64,000 bases of DNA from Kaistella sp. SH40-3 (GCF_030686865.1 NZ_JAQYUS010000006.1:1-64000); one strand, 5' to 3'. Positions 7,997-16,650 are shown, counted from the stretch's first letter. Notes: generated by a model not told the origin, from the sequence alone. A program made the numbers and translations.

Positions 7997-8644
7997 CTAA
8001 AAAAGCGTCGTTGGATTTGCCGAATCCAGATTCAAAGCAACTAATTGGGGATTGTAATGTGGAAATGCAAAGTCATCTACTGGTCTATCAGATAGCCATG
8101 CTTCTTCTGCTTCCTTGGATAGAATTAAGGGCATTCTGTCTTTTGTATTGTGAATCTCAGACATCAGTTCATTCGCATTTGAAGTTACAATAGAAAAACT
8201 GGTAAGGGTTTCATTGGAGTCTTTATCAGTCCAAATATTGTAGATTCCTCCTAGGGCAAATGGTTGATTACCATTATCTAATTGAATGAAGTATTTCTCC
8301 TTACTTTTTCCTTTAGAATCTAACCACTTCCACTCATAAAATCCATTGACTAAAACTAAACATCGATTGGAGACTGAATTTTTAAAACTGGGTTTTTCAC
8401 CCAGGGTATCAATCCTCGCATTTAAAGTCATCTTCTGAATATCTCTGTTCTTAGCCCAGAAAGGGATTAAACCCCAATCTCCCAGTATAGCTTCATCAGG
8501 ATTTTCATCCATAATGATTGGTGTTTTTGGAAAAGAAAAGCCATTGAGAAAACCAGATCCTTTATAGGCTGGGGCATTATACTCTACTCCAAAGGAATCC
8601 TTTATTTCTTTTTTAGTGAGATTATTTGAAATGTAATAGCACAT
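7997..8644 (-). CDS. SOS-response-associated peptidase (SRAP, YedK/HMCES family)
   Basis: The 215-aa protein begins MCYYISNN, placing the invariant Cys2 that forms a thiazolidine crosslink with abasic sites in single-stranded DNA. Other family marks are LNARIDT, the NGFYEWKW motif and HNTKDRMP with the conserved His. The family shields abasic sites during replication. Length is typical. The gene stands alone on the minus strand with its own -7 box. SRAP genes often travel in islands and phages, in keeping with this region. Confidence 0.92.
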   Translation of the reverse strand: MCYYISNNLTKKEIKDSFGVEYNAPAYKGSGFLNGFSFPKTPIIMDENPDEAILGDWGLIPFWAKNRDIQKMTLNARIDTLGEKPSFKNSVSNRCLVLVNGFYEWKWLDSKGKSKEKYFIQLDNGNQPFALGGIYNIWTDKDSNETLTSFSIVTSNANELMSEIHNTKDRMPLILSKEAEEAWLSDRPVDDFAFPHYNPQLVALNLDSANPTTLF

Positions 8645-8667
8645 AAGATTAGTATTTTATCTGAAAT

Positions 8668-8675
8668 CAAATTTA
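8668..8675 (-). promoter_or_regulatory. -7 box upstream of the SRAP gene
   Basis: The minus strand reads TAAATTTG, an exact TAnnTTTG match, 23 bases before the SRAP ATG. No good -33 box is seen. Confidence 0.4.
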
Positions 8676-8681
8676 ACAGTT

Positions 8682-8837
8682 TTAAAAATGAAACCCTACT
8701 CCCTTTTGAGAGAATTTGGAAAATTTCCTGTCATTCCCAATAATTGTTTGTAGCAGTTTATTCAAAAGCGTTGTCATCATTGCTTTATTTGCTAATGGAT
8801 CTGATATTTTTTTTTCAGAATCAGTCAAAACATTCAT
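8682..8837 (-). CDS. Possible short ORF (51 aa), unknown
   Basis: An ATG at 8837 opens a frame reading MNVLTDSEKKISDPLANKAM and ending GVGFHF. The helical, charged sequence looks protein-like, but I know no family for it. It lies upstream of the SRAP gene in the same direction. It could be a remnant. The rest of the gap to 9104 shows no other feature. Confidence 0.25.
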   Translation of the reverse strand: MNVLTDSEKKISDPLANKAMMTTLLNKLLQTIIGNDRKFSKFSQKGVGFHF

Positions 8838-9104
8838 CTAAGATCTACCTGAATCGGGAAATTCCGAGAGAAACTCTGAATTCTAGTGTTGACAACTTTT
8901 AAGTCAGAAATTCTCACCATTTTTCCAGACCCTTAACTATCACCATTTGTAATTTTACTTAGCTTTAGTCTTTACATGAAGTCTAATACTCCTTCAAATA
9001 AATTTTCATGAAATCGCTGCAACTTAGATAATTAAATCATAAATCATTTGTAAAATAATTACCTTGCAGTCTTTAATTTTAATTAATTGTATCAATTACC
9101 TATT

Positions 9105-9893
9105 ATGAATGCGATTCAACGAAATAATGTAACCATCAAAGGAAAAGGAACATCCGCGATGCTGTTTGTGCATGGATTTGGCTGCGATCAAAACATGTGG
9201 CGTTTTATAACACCGGCTTTTGAGGACGACTATAACGTTATTTTGATGGATCATGTAGAGGCGGGAAATTCGGATTTGGCCGCATACACGAGTGAACAGT
9301 ATTCGCAACTCGAAGGATATGCTTCTGATGTAATAGAAGTTTGCAAGGAATTAAAAATTGATGATGTGATTTTTGTCGGTCACTCCGTAAGTTCGATGAT
9401 AGGAGCCATTGCTTCACTGCAAGCACCAGGCCTATTTAAAGCCCTGATTATGATAGGTCCCTCTCCTTCTTACGTTAATGATGGGGAATATGTAGGCGGA
9501 TTTACGAAAGAACAGATTACCGAATTGATGGATGCATTAGACAATAATCACCTTGGCTGGTCGATGGCCATGGCACCGATAATCATGGGAAATCCAGAGC
9601 GCGTAGAACTTGCAGAAGAACTGTCTAACAGTTTTTGCAGAACCAATCCCGATATCGCCAGAGAATTTGCACGGACGACTTTCTTTTCTGATAAGAGAGC
9701 AGTGTTGCCGCAAGTAACCACCCCGACTTTGATCTTGCAGTGTTCAGACGATGTGATCGCGCCGGAAGAAGTGGGTATTTACGTGCATGAAAATATAAAG
9801 GACAGTAAACTCGTCATCATGGAAGCGACTGGACACTGCCCGAACCTTAGCGCGCCCGACGAAACCATTGCAATTATGAAAGCATATCTATAA
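9105..9893 (+). CDS. rsbQ: RsbQ-like alpha/beta hydrolase (KAI2/D14-related)
   Basis: The 262-aa protein matches the RsbQ family over its full length. The triad is Ser94 in GHSVSS, Asp216 in CSDD and His244 in TGHCPN, with the Asp-His spacing seen in Bacillus RsbQ. VHGFGCDQNMWR forms the oxyanion region. In Bacillus subtilis RsbQ works with the PAS-phosphatase RsbP to signal energy stress; plant homologues are karrikin and strigolactone receptors. Here the partner is a PAS histidine kinase whose ATG overlaps this stop by one base (TAATG). The ATG at 9105 is preferred over an upstream TTG at 9087 because the family starts near here. The hydrolase probably makes or binds the small ligand sensed by the PAS domain. 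Confidence 0.88.
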   Translation: MNAIQRNNVTIKGKGTSAMLFVHGFGCDQNMWRFITPAFEDDYNVILMDHVEAGNSDLAAYTSEQYSQLEGYASDVIEVCKELKIDDVIFVGHSVSSMIGAIASLQAPGLFKALIMIGPSPSYVNDGEYVGGFTKEQITELMDALDNNHLGWSMAMAPIIMGNPERVELAEELSNSFCRTNPDIAREFARTTFFSDKRAVLPQVTTPTLILQCSDDVIAPEEVGIYVHENIKDSKLVIMEATGHCPNLSAPDETIAIMKAYL

Positions 9894-11017
9894 TGAGCTC
9901 TCTTCCAAACGAAAACAACAGTATTCCACCCCAAGAAGCCCAACAGTTTTTTGAAGAGTCGTTTTCGGGTTTCCTAATTGCGGATGAAAAGAACACAATT
10001 GTTCGCAGTAACAATCGCGTCTTGAACTGGTTGGGGATTTCACGTGAGGAAATAACCGGTAAAAAGTTTTCCGATCTTCTATCTATCGGAAGCAAAATCT
10101 ACTTTGAAACCCACCTTTCCCCGTTATTAAAAATGCAAGGTTATTTTGACGAAATTCTCATTGAACTGAGTGCGACAGCGGTAAAAAAAGTCAAAATCTT
10201 TATCAACGCCAAAGAGTCTGTTGTCAAAGAAGACGGCTCTAAACTGATTTACTACACGCTGGTAGAGGCTTCGGATCGTATGCAGTATGAACAGAATCTG
10301 CAGTATGCAAAACGTATTGCGGAGAATGATTTAGAAGTAGAAAGGAAAAACCTGATTTTACGAGAACAGCTGATCGCTGTTCTGGGGCATGACCTTCGAA
10401 ATCCCCTAAGTGCAATTACGATGACGGTCGAATATTTGGACCGCTTTATTACAGATGAAAAGCAAAAAAATCTGATCGGAGTTATCAAACAAAGCGGATA
10501 CCGCATGAATGAATTGATCGGCAACGTCATGGATTTTGCGCGTACTCGAATGGGCGAAGGAATTGTGATTGCCCCACAGCATGTCGAACTGAAACCAGTT
10601 TTGGAACACGTAGTAGAAGAACTTAAGTTTTTATTCCCAAACCGAAAAATTGAAGTTGACCTTGCGCTGCTTGACCCAATATTCTGCGATGCGGACCGCA
10701 TTGGCCAGCTCATATCCAACCTTTTAGCGAATGCTTTAACGCATGGCAATCCTCAATCTTCAGTTAATTTTACAGGACAGCACGAGGCGAATAAATTGAA
10801 GCTTTCTGTGGCGAATGACGGTGAACCCATTCCGGAATCACTGCAGATCATTCTCTTTACTCCTTTTAAAAAGGAAGGAAACCGCCCCAGCAAAAATGGC
10901 TTGGGATTAGGTCTTTATATTGCAGACCAAATCGCGAAAGCGCATGGAGGAACCCTAACCTGTACCTCCACTGAAGAAGAAACCCGGTTTACATTTGAAA
11001 TGGAGGTGATCAATTAA
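9893..11017 (+). CDS. PAS-domain sensor histidine kinase, partner of RsbQ
   Basis: The 374-aa protein has an N-terminal PAS domain (about 15-125), a coiled-coil linker, a HisKA domain with the phospho-acceptor His166 in LGHDLRNPLSAI, and a HATPase domain with NLLANALTHG and GLGLGLYIADQIAKAHGG. There are no membrane segments, so the kinase is cytoplasmic. It overlaps rsbQ by one base and no response regulator is encoded next to it. Translation is coupled to rsbQ, which implies a dedicated hydrolase-PAS pair signalling to a regulator elsewhere. No terminator is seen after it. The 265 bases that follow contain only the Crp/Fnr promoter. Confidence 0.92.
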   Translation: MSSLPNENNSIPPQEAQQFFEESFSGFLIADEKNTIVRSNNRVLNWLGISREEITGKKFSDLLSIGSKIYFETHLSPLLKMQGYFDEILIELSATAVKKVKIFINAKESVVKEDGSKLIYYTLVEASDRMQYEQNLQYAKRIAENDLEVERKNLILREQLIAVLGHDLRNPLSAITMTVEYLDRFITDEKQKNLIGVIKQSGYRMNELIGNVMDFARTRMGEGIVIAPQHVELKPVLEHVVEELKFLFPNRKIEVDLALLDPIFCDADRIGQLISNLLANALTHGNPQSSVNFTGQHEANKLKLSVANDGEPIPESLQIILFTPFKKEGNRPSKNGLGLGLYIADQIAKAHGGTLTCTSTEEETRFTFEMEVIN

Positions 11018-11231
11018 TAATATTTTTAATAAAACTTGGGTACGAAAAATTAGAAAAATCACCAATCTGATTTTCACTTGGCAGTTATATAGCAAAATAC
11101 TTCTATCTTCCATATTAGATCTAATTTGCAAGGGAAGTGACAGGTTTATACAATGTCTTTTTCTGTCCTGCGGAAAGTTTAGTAGCAGCTATCCATTAAA
11201 AACGAGTCAAATAAATTTGAAGTTAGATTGG

Positions 11232-11239
11232 TATATTTG
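11232..11239 (+). promoter_or_regulatory. -7 box upstream of the Crp/Fnr gene
   Basis: TATATTTG matches TAnnTTTG exactly, 44 bases before the ATG at 11283. No TTG occurs at the proper -33 spacing. Confidence 0.35.
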
Positions 11240-11282
11240 TTTATCGATATTCAATTAAAGTATTGACCTTCAAAATTCACTG

Positions 11283-11864
11283 ATGAGCAAATCAAAACTT
11301 AACACTTACTTTCACTCGTTGTTTCCTATCGAAAAAGAAGTTGTAGAGAGAATTACAGCAACATTTTCTGATTTCACGATGGATAAGAATACAGTACTGC
11401 TTCAAAAAGATGCGATCAGTTTAAAAACCTACTTTTTAGAGGAAGGATATATGCGTTCCTATATAATTAATGAAGATCACGAAGAAATTACCACTAACAT
11501 TTTTATCGCTCCTTGTTTTGTAAATGATTTTCTATCTTTTTTCAGAAAACAGCCCATCAAAGAAACTTATCAAACGATAACGCACTGCTCTTTTTGGGAA
11601 ACCGACTTACAAAATGTACAAAATAACTTTCATAACATTCCAGATTTTAGAGAGTTTAGTAGGCTTCTATTCGTTATTAATTATGCGAAACTACACGATA
11701 GACTCATTGAAATGGCCAGCCAAAAAGCGGAAACGAGATATATGAATCTCTTAAAAAACAATGCACCTATTTTACAAAACGTTCCCCTGAAAGTAATCGC
11801 TTCTTACTTAGGTATTACAGACAGTTCATTAAGTAGAATTAGAAAAGAAACAAGCAAATTATAA
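11283..11864 (+). CDS. Crp/Fnr-family transcriptional regulator
   Basis: The 193-aa protein has a cyclic-nucleotide-binding beta-roll (about 10-120, with LLQKDAISLKTYFLEEGYMR) followed by a C-terminal helix-turn-helix read as VPLKVIASYLGITDSSLSRIRK. This is the compact Bacteroidota type of Crp/Fnr protein, which usually lacks Fe-S ligands, and no Cys cluster is present here. The ligand is unknown. The ketopantoate-reductase-like gene starts 62 bases downstream in the same direction, so it may be the target or share the transcript. Confidence 0.88.
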   Translation: MSKSKLNTYFHSLFPIEKEVVERITATFSDFTMDKNTVLLQKDAISLKTYFLEEGYMRSYIINEDHEEITTNIFIAPCFVNDFLSFFRKQPIKETYQTITHCSFWETDLQNVQNNFHNIPDFREFSRLLFVINYAKLHDRLIEMASQKAETRYMNLLKNNAPILQNVPLKVIASYLGITDSSLSRIRKETSKL

Positions 11865-11926
11865 TTTCTTGCCATTTATCAAGTATATTTTGAAACAAAA
11901 ATTTTAATATTTGCAAAAAAATTGAA

Positions 11927-12865
11927 ATGGAGAAAAAGCATGTTGTTATCATTGGTCTTGGGGGTGTTGGCGGTTATTTTGGGTTTAAGATCTCTCAGCA
12001 AAACGAAGTAGATCAAAAAAATAAAATCTCATTTGTTGCCCGAGGGGTCACCTATGAGACCGTAAAAAAAAGTGGTTTACAACTACTTTCTCCAGAACAC
12101 CCAAAAGCTATAACCAGGCCTGATGCTATCTACCAAAAAATTTCCGAAATTCAAAATCCTGATCTTGTTTTGATTTGCGTCAAAGAATACGATTTGGAAG
12201 ATATTTGCAGACAATTGTCCAAAGTCATTACAACAGACACCGTTTTACTGCCCATGATGAACGGGGCAGATATTTATGACCGCATCCGTAAAATACTGCC
12301 AAAATCAATCATATTACCTTCCTGCGTTTATGTTGCTTCTCATATCAAAGAAAAAGGAATCGTTGAACATAAAGGCAAACCAGGTCAATTAATCGTTGGA
12401 AAAGACCCTCAACATCCTGCCAAAAACATCGACTGGATTATCGATTTATTAGAGAAGAGTAAGATCCATTTTCAATTTAAAGAATCTGCTCAGGTTGATA
12501 TCTGGACGAAATTTATATTTATTGCAAGTTTTGGTTTGGTAACCGCTAAATATAATTCCTCTATCGGAGCGGTTTGTAAGGTTGAATTACAAAAAGAGGA
12601 AGCGACCAATGTAATGCTGGAAATAAAATCAATAGCTGATAAAAAAGGAATTAACCTTTCAGAAGATATTATACGAAATACTTTTGATAAAGCAGCATCT
12701 TTCCCACCGTCAACGCCAACATCTTTACAACTTGATGTGCATTCGGAAAAAGCTAATAATGAATTAGATCTTTTCGCTGGTGCCATCTTAAAATATGGCA
12801 AGGAAACGAAAGTCCCTACCCCATTTTCTGAAAAAATATACTTAGAAGTAAAGGCAGATTTTTAA
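11927..12865 (+). CDS. Ketopantoate reductase family protein (PanE/ApbA-like)
   Basis: The 312-aa protein opens with the Rossmann motif VVIIGLGGVGGYFG and continues as a 2-dehydropantoate 2-reductase: VKEYDLEDI, the LLPMMNGAD segment and a C-terminal helical domain. The family reduces 2-dehydropantoate to pantoate with NADPH in pantothenate synthesis. Divergent members act on other 2-oxo acids. Being in an island beside a Crp/Fnr regulator rather than with pan genes, this may be a side-activity paralogue. Confidence 0.82.
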   Translation: MEKKHVVIIGLGGVGGYFGFKISQQNEVDQKNKISFVARGVTYETVKKSGLQLLSPEHPKAITRPDAIYQKISEIQNPDLVLICVKEYDLEDICRQLSKVITTDTVLLPMMNGADIYDRIRKILPKSIILPSCVYVASHIKEKGIVEHKGKPGQLIVGKDPQHPAKNIDWIIDLLEKSKIHFQFKESAQVDIWTKFIFIASFGLVTAKYNSSIGAVCKVELQKEEATNVMLEIKSIADKKGINLSEDIIRNTFDKAASFPPSTPTSLQLDVHSEKANNELDLFAGAILKYGKETKVPTPFSEKIYLEVKADF

Positions 12866-13131
12866 AGAGATTATAAAGCGTCGTTTAATTTATCTTAATG
12901 TCTCCAATAATATTTCCACAATCTTTATATTGTATTTTTTGAAATTTTTTACAAGTGATCTGTATTTTTCTCGTCTAAAGTAAAAGGCAGATCACTTATT
13001 TTCCCTTTAATTTTAATCTATATTTAATCTTCGTATCATCTTGCAGGTGTGATTGTTTCCTTTGCGGGTCTAATTGCATTTGCATCAGATAAATATCCCA
13101 CAAAAAATCAGCAGCAAAACTTCAACGCTTC

Positions 13132-14391
13132 TCACTGCGACTTCTTATGGGCCTTGCTTTTGATCATGGTTTGCTTCTTTTCGTTCTTATGCAATACTTT
13201 TTTAAGTAAATTCATATCATCACCAATTTTCCGATCTTGAATTTTTGCATAATGTTGAGTCATTTGAACATTAGAGTGTCCCAACATCTTACTTACTGTT
13301 TCAAGTGGCACCCCATTATTTAATGTTACAGTCGTGGCAAAAGTATGTCTGGCCGTATGAAAACTAATATCAAAGTCCAATCCGCATAAAGTGGCAATCT
13401 CTTTTAAATACTCATTCATCTTCTGGTTGCTTAAAACCGGTAAAACCTTCTCAACGTTTACACACTTTATGTTGGTCTTATAACGGTCCAAAATCTCATT
13501 TGCAATAGGAAGTAGAGGAATACTTGCCTCAACTTTTGTTTTTGTTCTTCTAATTTTGATCCATTTTTCGCCATTTGCAGTAATTGATATGTTTTCATGT
13601 GCTAATTTCTTAACGTCTGAATACGCTAAACCTGTAAAACAACAAAATAGAAATATATCGCGAATAGTCTGCAACCTCTCAGTACTGAACACTTTATTTT
13701 TAACTTTTTCTAATTCATTTTCTGTAAGAAAGCGTACATCTGTAATGACAATTTTAGATTTGTAAGTAGCAAAAGGGTTTTTAATAATCCACTCGTTATC
13801 TAAACATATATTAATAATTTTCTGAAAATTTTTAATATACTTAACTGCTGAGTTATTGGCGCAATTACGTACCGTTCTTAAAAAAAATTCATAATCTGAA
13901 ATAAATGCAGGATTAATTTCTTTTACGTCAATATCCGAAATATTATATTTCCACATCATAAACTGCTGAGTATGTCTAAGAGATGTTTCATACCGCTCCC
14001 AGGTTCCATGAGCAAATCCTCGCCCTATTAATTCTCTTATTTGATTATTGTGATCTTGAAAAGCTTCTACTAAAGTTACTTTTCGTTCATCAATTCCCAG
14101 AAATCTATTCTTCAGACATTCACATGTAATAATTTTTCGATTGTTTAGAAGATAGTTGTAAGATTCGAACATTTTTGCCCGCAGACTTTCGAGGAATGAA
14201 TTAAAACATTTTGCATGAGAAGAATTTCCAAAAACTTTTCCAGCTTTCGAATTCCATTCTTTCGTTTTAATCGTTTTTCCTGTCGAAATTTCTTTTCGTT
14301 TTCCATCAATAGTAATTCGCATATAAACTGCTGAAAGTTCAGAATTACCTTTTGTTCTTTTCGCATAAAATAGTAAACAGTAGGTTTGCAT
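13132..14391 (-). CDS. Tyrosine-type site-specific integrase (Bacteroidota type)
   Basis: The 419-aa protein has an N-terminal arm-binding domain (begins MQTYCLLFYAKRTKG; KEISTGKTIKTKEWN), a SAM-like core-binding domain and a C-terminal catalytic domain. Visible catalytic parts are HTARHTF (His-x-x-Arg), LGHSN and the nucleophile Tyr in QHYAKI. The box I position reads FTGLAYSD, so the usual first Arg is absent; this is common in Bacteroidota integrases of the IntDOT kind. The gene is full length and ends about 250 bases from the 3' end of tRNA-Ser. That position fits an element integrated at the tRNA and extending leftward. Confidence 0.92.
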   Translation of the reverse strand: MQTYCLLFYAKRTKGNSELSAVYMRITIDGKRKEISTGKTIKTKEWNSKAGKVFGNSSHAKCFNSFLESLRAKMFESYNYLLNNRKIITCECLKNRFLGIDERKVTLVEAFQDHNNQIRELIGRGFAHGTWERYETSLRHTQQFMMWKYNISDIDVKEINPAFISDYEFFLRTVRNCANNSAVKYIKNFQKIINICLDNEWIIKNPFATYKSKIVITDVRFLTENELEKVKNKVFSTERLQTIRDIFLFCCFTGLAYSDVKKLAHENISITANGEKWIKIRRTKTKVEASIPLLPIANEILDRYKTNIKCVNVEKVLPVLSNQKMNEYLKEIATLCGLDFDISFHTARHTFATTVTLNNGVPLETVSKMLGHSNVQMTQHYAKIQDRKIGDDMNLLKKVLHKNEKKQTMIKSKAHKKSQ

Positions 14392-14494
14392 AAGTCATGA
14401 TTTTAAAGGTTAATAAATTTATTTCGAAACCTCTAAACCTACAAGATGTTCAATAGATGAATAACCGATGAATAGGCTGTTTAATGCTAAATTC

Positions 14495-14538
14495 GGTGAG
14501 TACCTTTTTTTATTTTTCTACTACTCACCTTGGTACTC
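14495..14538. repeat. Overlapping inverted repeats between integrase and tRNA-Ser
   Basis: GGTGAGTACC at 14495-14504 can pair with TACTCACC at 14522-14529 (eight bases, GGTGAGTA) or, using its right part GAGTACC, with GGTACTC at 14532-14538. The two pairings compete. The position between integrase and tRNA suggests integrase or excisionase arm sites, or a regulatory hairpin in the int leader. Confidence 0.4.
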
Positions 14539-14587
14539 CCTTTTGTTTTGCATTAATTTGATATAATTTGATATATCATAAATACAA

Positions 14588-14621
14588 AAAAGCCTTTAAA
14601 TACTAGTATTTAAAGGCTTTT
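14588..14621. terminator. Perfect-palindrome bidirectional terminator
   Basis: AAAAGCCTTTAAATACT is followed directly by its exact complement, giving a 34-base perfect palindrome centred at 14604/14605, with A-runs on the left and T-runs on the right. On the minus strand it terminates the tRNA-Ser transcript. Confidence 0.75.
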
Positions 14622-14645
14622 GATGTGTTTTGGTTGTTCACCAAG

Positions 14646-14730
14646 CGGAGAACTAGGGATTCGAACCCCAGGACCTGTTACAGTCAACAGTTTTCAAGAC
14701 TGCCGCAATCGACCACTCTGCCAGTTCTCC
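14646..14730 (-). tRNA. tRNA-Ser (UGA)
   Basis: On the minus strand the acceptor GGAGAAC pairs with GTTCTCC, followed by a discriminator G. The anticodon loop is CTTGAAA, giving anticodon TGA. A long variable arm between the anticodon stem and GGTTCGAATCC marks a class II serine tRNA. CCA is not encoded. The integrase lies just beyond the 3' end. Confidence 0.96.
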
Positions 14731-14837
14731 AATGAAATTGATTTCTCTTTTTCAGTGGTGCAAATATAAAGACCTTTTATATATTCACCAAATTATTTTG
14801 AAAAAAATTTTTAAACTCTTCATTATCAAAGTGAAAA

Positions 14838-15203
14838 TTAATTTTTAGCGAGTTGTAAACCGAGATAAACTGCGATTAAACCCACTATTACACTCAATAA
14901 AATGTAAAAGAGCAATATAAAATAACTTCCACTTTCCCAAAGTGAAATGTTTTCTGCAGAGAAAGTAGAAAAAGTTGTGAAGCCTCCACAAAAACCGGTA
15001 ATCAAAAGAAATTTTAAATAATTATCAATTCTAAGGAAATAAGAAGTAAGAATCCCAATCAAAAAACACCCGATTATATTCACCACAAAAGTTCCCATGG
15101 GAAAGGAATTTACATTCCATAACTTTTGGGTATAGTTGGAGATTAGGAAACGCAGAACGCTTCCTAATCCTCCTCCTATGAATATGTAGAGTAGATTTCT
15201 CAT
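14838..15203 (-). CDS. crcB: Fluoride channel/exporter CrcB (Fluc)
   Basis: The 121-aa protein begins MRNLLYIFIGGGLGSVLRFL and has four hydrophobic segments. The family core is complete: GTFVVNIIGCFLIG and the TGFCGGFTTFSTF motif. Fluc proteins are dimeric inner-membrane fluoride channels. No fluoride riboswitch is visible upstream. The leader carries a short tandem AGGTTGTAG repeat at 15206-15230. The gene is alone, between the tRNA and trxB. Confidence 0.95.
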   Translation of the reverse strand: MRNLLYIFIGGGLGSVLRFLISNYTQKLWNVNSFPMGTFVVNIIGCFLIGILTSYFLRIDNYLKFLLITGFCGGFTTFSTFSAENISLWESGSYFILLFYILLSVIVGLIAVYLGLQLAKN

Positions 15204-15331
15204 TTAGGTTGTAGAAATTAGGTTGTAGGAAATCAGTATAAAATTCTATTGCGAAATTAATAATGACGGCTCAAATAATAACTCGGCTCTTTTCTTTTTT
15301 TCCTGACTCTTCTTACTTGGTTCTTTTATGA

Positions 15332-16273
15332 TTACACTAATTCTCCCAAATATTTCTCAGCATCCATCGCGCCCATACATCCACTTCCGGCTGCGGTAAT
15401 CGCTTGTCGGTAATGACTATCCTGAACGTCACCTACAGCAAACACTCCCGGTAAATTTGTTTTGGATGAACCTGGAATGGTATTGATATAGCCGTTTTCG
15501 TCTAAATTAACTTGACCCTGGAAAATCTCGGTATTCGGCTTGTGACCGATCGCGATGAAAATTCCGTGAACATCAATTTTAGAAGTTTCCTGAGTTTGGT
15601 TGTTAATCACTACCGCTCTTTCTACTAATGACTTTTCACCTTCAATTCCGATCAGTTCGTGGTTGAATAAGACTTCGATATTTGGAGTATTACTCACACG
15701 GTGAATCATCGCTTTCGAAGCACGGAAATGGTCTTTACGCACAAGCATCGTAACTTTGCTACACAATTTTGCTAAATAAGTCGCTTCCTCTGCTGCCGTA
15801 TCCCCTGCCCCAACTACGACAACCTCTTTTCCTTTGTAGAAAAATCCGTCGCATGTTGCACAAGCAGAAACTCCTCCGCCAGAATATTTTTTTTCGTCTT
15901 CAAGACCCAAATATTTTGCAGTCGCACCTGTTGAAATAATAACAGTTCTTGCCAGGATTTCTCTGTTTCCAGCCCATAATTTATGAATACCGCCAACTTC
16001 CTTAGAGAATTCGGCTTTGGTGATCATTTCGTAATGAACTTTGGTTTCGAAACGTTCGGCTTGCTTTTGCAAATCCATCATCATTTCCGGACCCGTAATT
16101 CCGTTCGGATAACCTGGGAAATTATCAACTTCTGTAGTGGTTGTTAATTGTCCGCCCGGCTCCAAACCAGTAAATAATTCAGGTTTAAGGTCGGCTCTGG
16201 CTGCGTAAATTGCAGCGGTAAAACCAGCAGGTCCTGAACCTATAATCACGCAGTCTAAGATATTTTCTACCAT
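15332..16273 (-). CDS. trxB: Thioredoxin-disulfide reductase TrxB
   Basis: The 313-aa flavoprotein has the FAD motif IIGSGPAGFTAAIYAARA at the start, the redox-active CATC in SACATCDGFF, the NADPH-binding VVGAGDTAAEEA and the terminal FAD site GVFAVGDVQD. It reduces thioredoxin with NADPH in the cytoplasm. Length and motif order are standard. It appears monocistronic. Confidence 0.97.
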   Translation of the reverse strand: MVENILDCVIIGSGPAGFTAAIYAARADLKPELFTGLEPGGQLTTTTEVDNFPGYPNGITGPEMMMDLQKQAERFETKVHYEMITKAEFSKEVGGIHKLWAGNREILARTVIISTGATAKYLGLEDEKKYSGGGVSACATCDGFFYKGKEVVVVGAGDTAAEEATYLAKLCSKVTMLVRKDHFRASKAMIHRVSNTPNIEVLFNHELIGIEGEKSLVERAVVINNQTQETSKIDVHGIFIAIGHKPNTEIFQGQVNLDENGYINTIPGSSKTNLPGVFAVGDVQDSHYRQAITAAGSGCMGAMDAEKYLGELV

Positions 16274-16650
16274 TATTTATAATTAGATTTAAAATTGATA
16301 TTTAAAGTTTTCAAAAATCGTGATTTATTTTGGGGTAACGAAGTTTTTGGCGATGAATTTTGTCAATGACTGGAAATGCAGCGATTAAAGAGGTGGGTAT
16401 TTGCACATGTTAAAAATCAAGTTATTCAAATTAATAAAGCATCTTTAAAAAATTATAAAACCGAAACTCAAGTAATAATCAATAATAAAAAACCTTCATT
16501 TAGAATCCTGCGTTGCGACCCGGCCTGAATGAAGTTCTTTTTGCGCAACGAAGTGTAGAAAAAAAACGGGAATGGAGGACGGAATTTGTCGCCCAAAAAA
16601 TAAGTTTGAAACACTATCTCAATTTTAAAAACATTCCAAAAGGAGCGGAA
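16274..16650. other. Intergenic region with a repeat-like, GC-richer patch
   Basis: Bases 16508-16602 form a patch with partial inverted repeats: TTGCG paired with CGCAA, CCCG paired with CGGG, and GCGAC with GTCGC. It resembles dispersed intergenic repeats known in flavobacterial genomes. A start-to-stop frame through it is not credible as a gene. The remainder, 16274-16507, shows nothing. Confidence 0.4.

Noticed and set aside
10252-10749. 165-codon minus-strand frame inside the PAS histidine kinase gene
   Set aside because: Cys/Ser/Arg-rich shadow frame with no motif.
12490-12801. 103-codon minus-strand frame inside the ketopantoate-reductase gene
   Set aside because: It is a shadow of a well-supported gene on the other strand.
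15204-15331. Fluoride riboswitch before crcB
   Set aside because: The leader lacks the GGNGAUGG-type conserved bases; only a short tandem AGGTTGTAG repeat is seen.
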